Shown: piece after piece, positions 30,031-30,741 of the stretch
How positions within the stretch are numbered: position 1 is the first letter of the stretch
How the letters are laid out: the number at the start of each line of letters is the position of its first letter
Notes under the pieces: generated by a model
What the model was told of the DNA's origin: nothing
The model's database searches: none
Seen by the model: only the letters and a program-made list of their open reading frames with translations
Position numbers and translations under genes: made by a program
Assembly: GCA_947627085.1 (NCBI GenBank)
Contig: CANQUO010000002.1
Span: 1-30,741 of the forward strand
Direction: 5' to 3'
DNA length: 30,741 nucleotides
Source: an uncultured Oscillospiraceae bacterium
GTDB taxonomy: Bacteria; Bacillota; Clostridia; Oscillospirales; Oscillospiraceae

Positions 30031-30741
30031 TTGTTTAAGAACATGCACAGGTCCCTGGCGCTTACACTGTGCGTATTGCCCGTACTCCTGATGACCTCCT
30101 CTCAGGCCCGGGTCGACGACCATTCACATTTGGAGCTTGTGATCACCGCGGAGCCCGAGAACGACCGGTTTCGGTTCGCCGAGGTCTGTGTCGACTGCGG
30201 GAAGGAGTTTGTGGAATATGAGGAGGCGTGGGCGGAGTTTGAGGGCCTTGAGTATGGTCCCGACGGCGCAGCCCATACCCTCACGGTGACGCCCCACCTG
30301 GGGGAGGACGTGACCATGGAGGCCCGCTTCGGCCTTGATCCGGACGATATCACGCTCGACGAGCCGCCGTCGGTCGAGGGTCCGGGCCGCCACACGGTCT
30401 ACTACGAGCTTAAATTCACGCTGTGGACCGTGTCCTTCGTGAAGTCCGGTAATGTCAGTATGACCGGCCCGGAGCCACCGCCGGAGTCGGAACCCGTGGG
30501 GGAGACGGAACCTCAACAGGAAACCGAGCCCCAGCGGGAGACGGAGCCCCAGCAGGAGACGGACCCCGGGCAGGAGACGGAGCCCCAGCAGGAGACGGAC
30601 CCCCAGCGGGAGACGGAACCCCAACGGGAAACGGAACCTCAGCGGGAGACCGAGCCCCAAAGGGAGACGGAGCCCCAACGGGAGACGGAACCCCAACGGG
30701 AAACGGAACCTCAGCGGGAGACCGAGCCCCAAAGGGAGACG
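30031..30741 (+). CDS. secreted protein with Glu-Thr-Glu-Pro-Gln repeats (partial, 3' end outside window)
   Basis: I do not recognise this protein. 237 codons are visible and the frame is open to the window edge. It starts with a TTG at 30031 that has an excellent site, GGAGGTG, six bases before it; the ATG at 30043 lacks one. The first 26 residues (MFKNMHRSLALTLC... ending SSQA) are a signal peptide. A folded region of about 120 residues follows, with a CVDC pair, many acidic residues and beta-strand-like TVTPHLGEDVTMEARF and HTVYYELKFTLWTVSF. From residue 158 the sequence is a hexapeptide repeat, E-T-E/D-P-Q-Q/R, still running at the edge. Such tails can span the wall; a C-terminal anchor may lie beyond the window. 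The antisense frame is a shadow. Confidence 0.75.
   Translation, partial: MFKNMHRSLALTLCVLPVLLMTSSQARVDDHSHLELVITAEPENDRFRFAEVCVDCGKEFVEYEEAWAEFEGLEYGPDGAAHTLTVTPHLGEDVTMEARFGLDPDDITLDEPPSVEGPGRHTVYYELKFTLWTVSFVKSGNVSMTGPEPPPESEPVGETEPQQETEPQRETEPQQETDPGQETEPQQETDPQRETEPQRETEPQRETEPQRETEPQRETEPQRETEPQRETEPQRET
30502..30741 (+). repeat. 18-bp tandem repeat coding for ETEPQR/ETEPQQ
   Basis: Thirteen full 18-base units and the start of a fourteenth, in frame. Early units vary (ETEPQQ, ETDPGQ, ETDPQR), and from 30610 they are all ETEPQR. A higher-order period of 72 bases (four units) is visible: 30610-30663 and 30682-30735 are identical, including silent codon choices, which shows recent duplication. 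Confidence 0.95.

Noticed and set aside
28914..30038. 374-residue plus-strand open frame
   Set aside because: It crosses palindromic repeats and then reads rubrerythrin backwards; high GC keeps the antisense frame open.
30124..30732. Minus-strand frame with GLRLPLGLGLPLRFRF repeats
   Set aside because: It is the antisense of the ETEPQR repeat; the plus frame has a strong ribosome site and a signal peptide.
30502..30741. Regular short repeats as a CRISPR array
   Set aside because: The units are 18 bases long, contiguous, without spacers and in frame with a secreted protein.

Overview
The window looks like chromosomal DNA of a GC-rich, spore-forming member of the Clostridia, most like the Oscillospiraceae and relatives. 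The reasons are an alpha/beta small acid-soluble spore protein, a VanW-type wall protein, a short HisG paired with HisZ, rubrerythrin, Gram-positive lipoproteins without outer-membrane genes, strong GGAGG ribosome sites and consensus TTGACA/TATAAT promoters. The taxonomic call is inference; there is no rRNA.

Region 1 (about 1-9170, all on the minus strand) is a cell-envelope module. A response regulator and sensor kinase are followed, after a terminator, by a tightly packed run: a large lipoprotein, an ABC ATPase, a double-length ABC-2 permease, a membrane-anchored SGNH hydrolase, a DUF4358-type lipoprotein and a membrane-anchored N-acetylmuramoyl-L-alanine amidase. The SGNH hydrolase and the amidase share an almost identical N-terminal membrane anchor. 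Two 11-bp-spaced direct repeats of the type bound by OmpR/PhoB regulators lie upstream of the regulator gene and of the lipoprotein gene, so the two-component system probably controls itself and the transporter run. This is the best candidate here for an undescribed system.

Region 2 (about 9171-11230) holds a complete tyrosine integrase that reads toward the 3' end of a tRNA-Thr gene. It is preceded by about 600 bp of non-coding DNA rich in hairpins and short repeats, and no other mobile-element genes are seen.

Region 3 (11348-20894) holds housekeeping and envelope genes: a small multidrug-export family membrane protein, a spore DNA-binding protein, a VanW protein with a Pro/Glu/Thr tail, HemW, the tsaE-tsaB-upp run, a SEDS (FtsW/RodA) protein and a MATE exporter.

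Region 4 (20973-28394) is a compact histidine operon, hisZ-G-D-C-B-H-A-F-IE, with nearly all junctions overlapping or a few bases apart. It is driven by one strong promoter, has no visible leader, and has no gene for histidinol-phosphatase.

Region 5 (28501-30741) has two tRNA-Ser genes, a repeat-rich spacer, rubrerythrin under a Fur/PerR-like operator, and the start of a secreted protein whose C-terminal part is an 18-bp/6-residue tandem repeat that runs off the window.

A family of GC-rich palindromic repeats occurs in three spacers (about 15.7-16.0, 19.1-19.4 and 28.9-29.05 kb).
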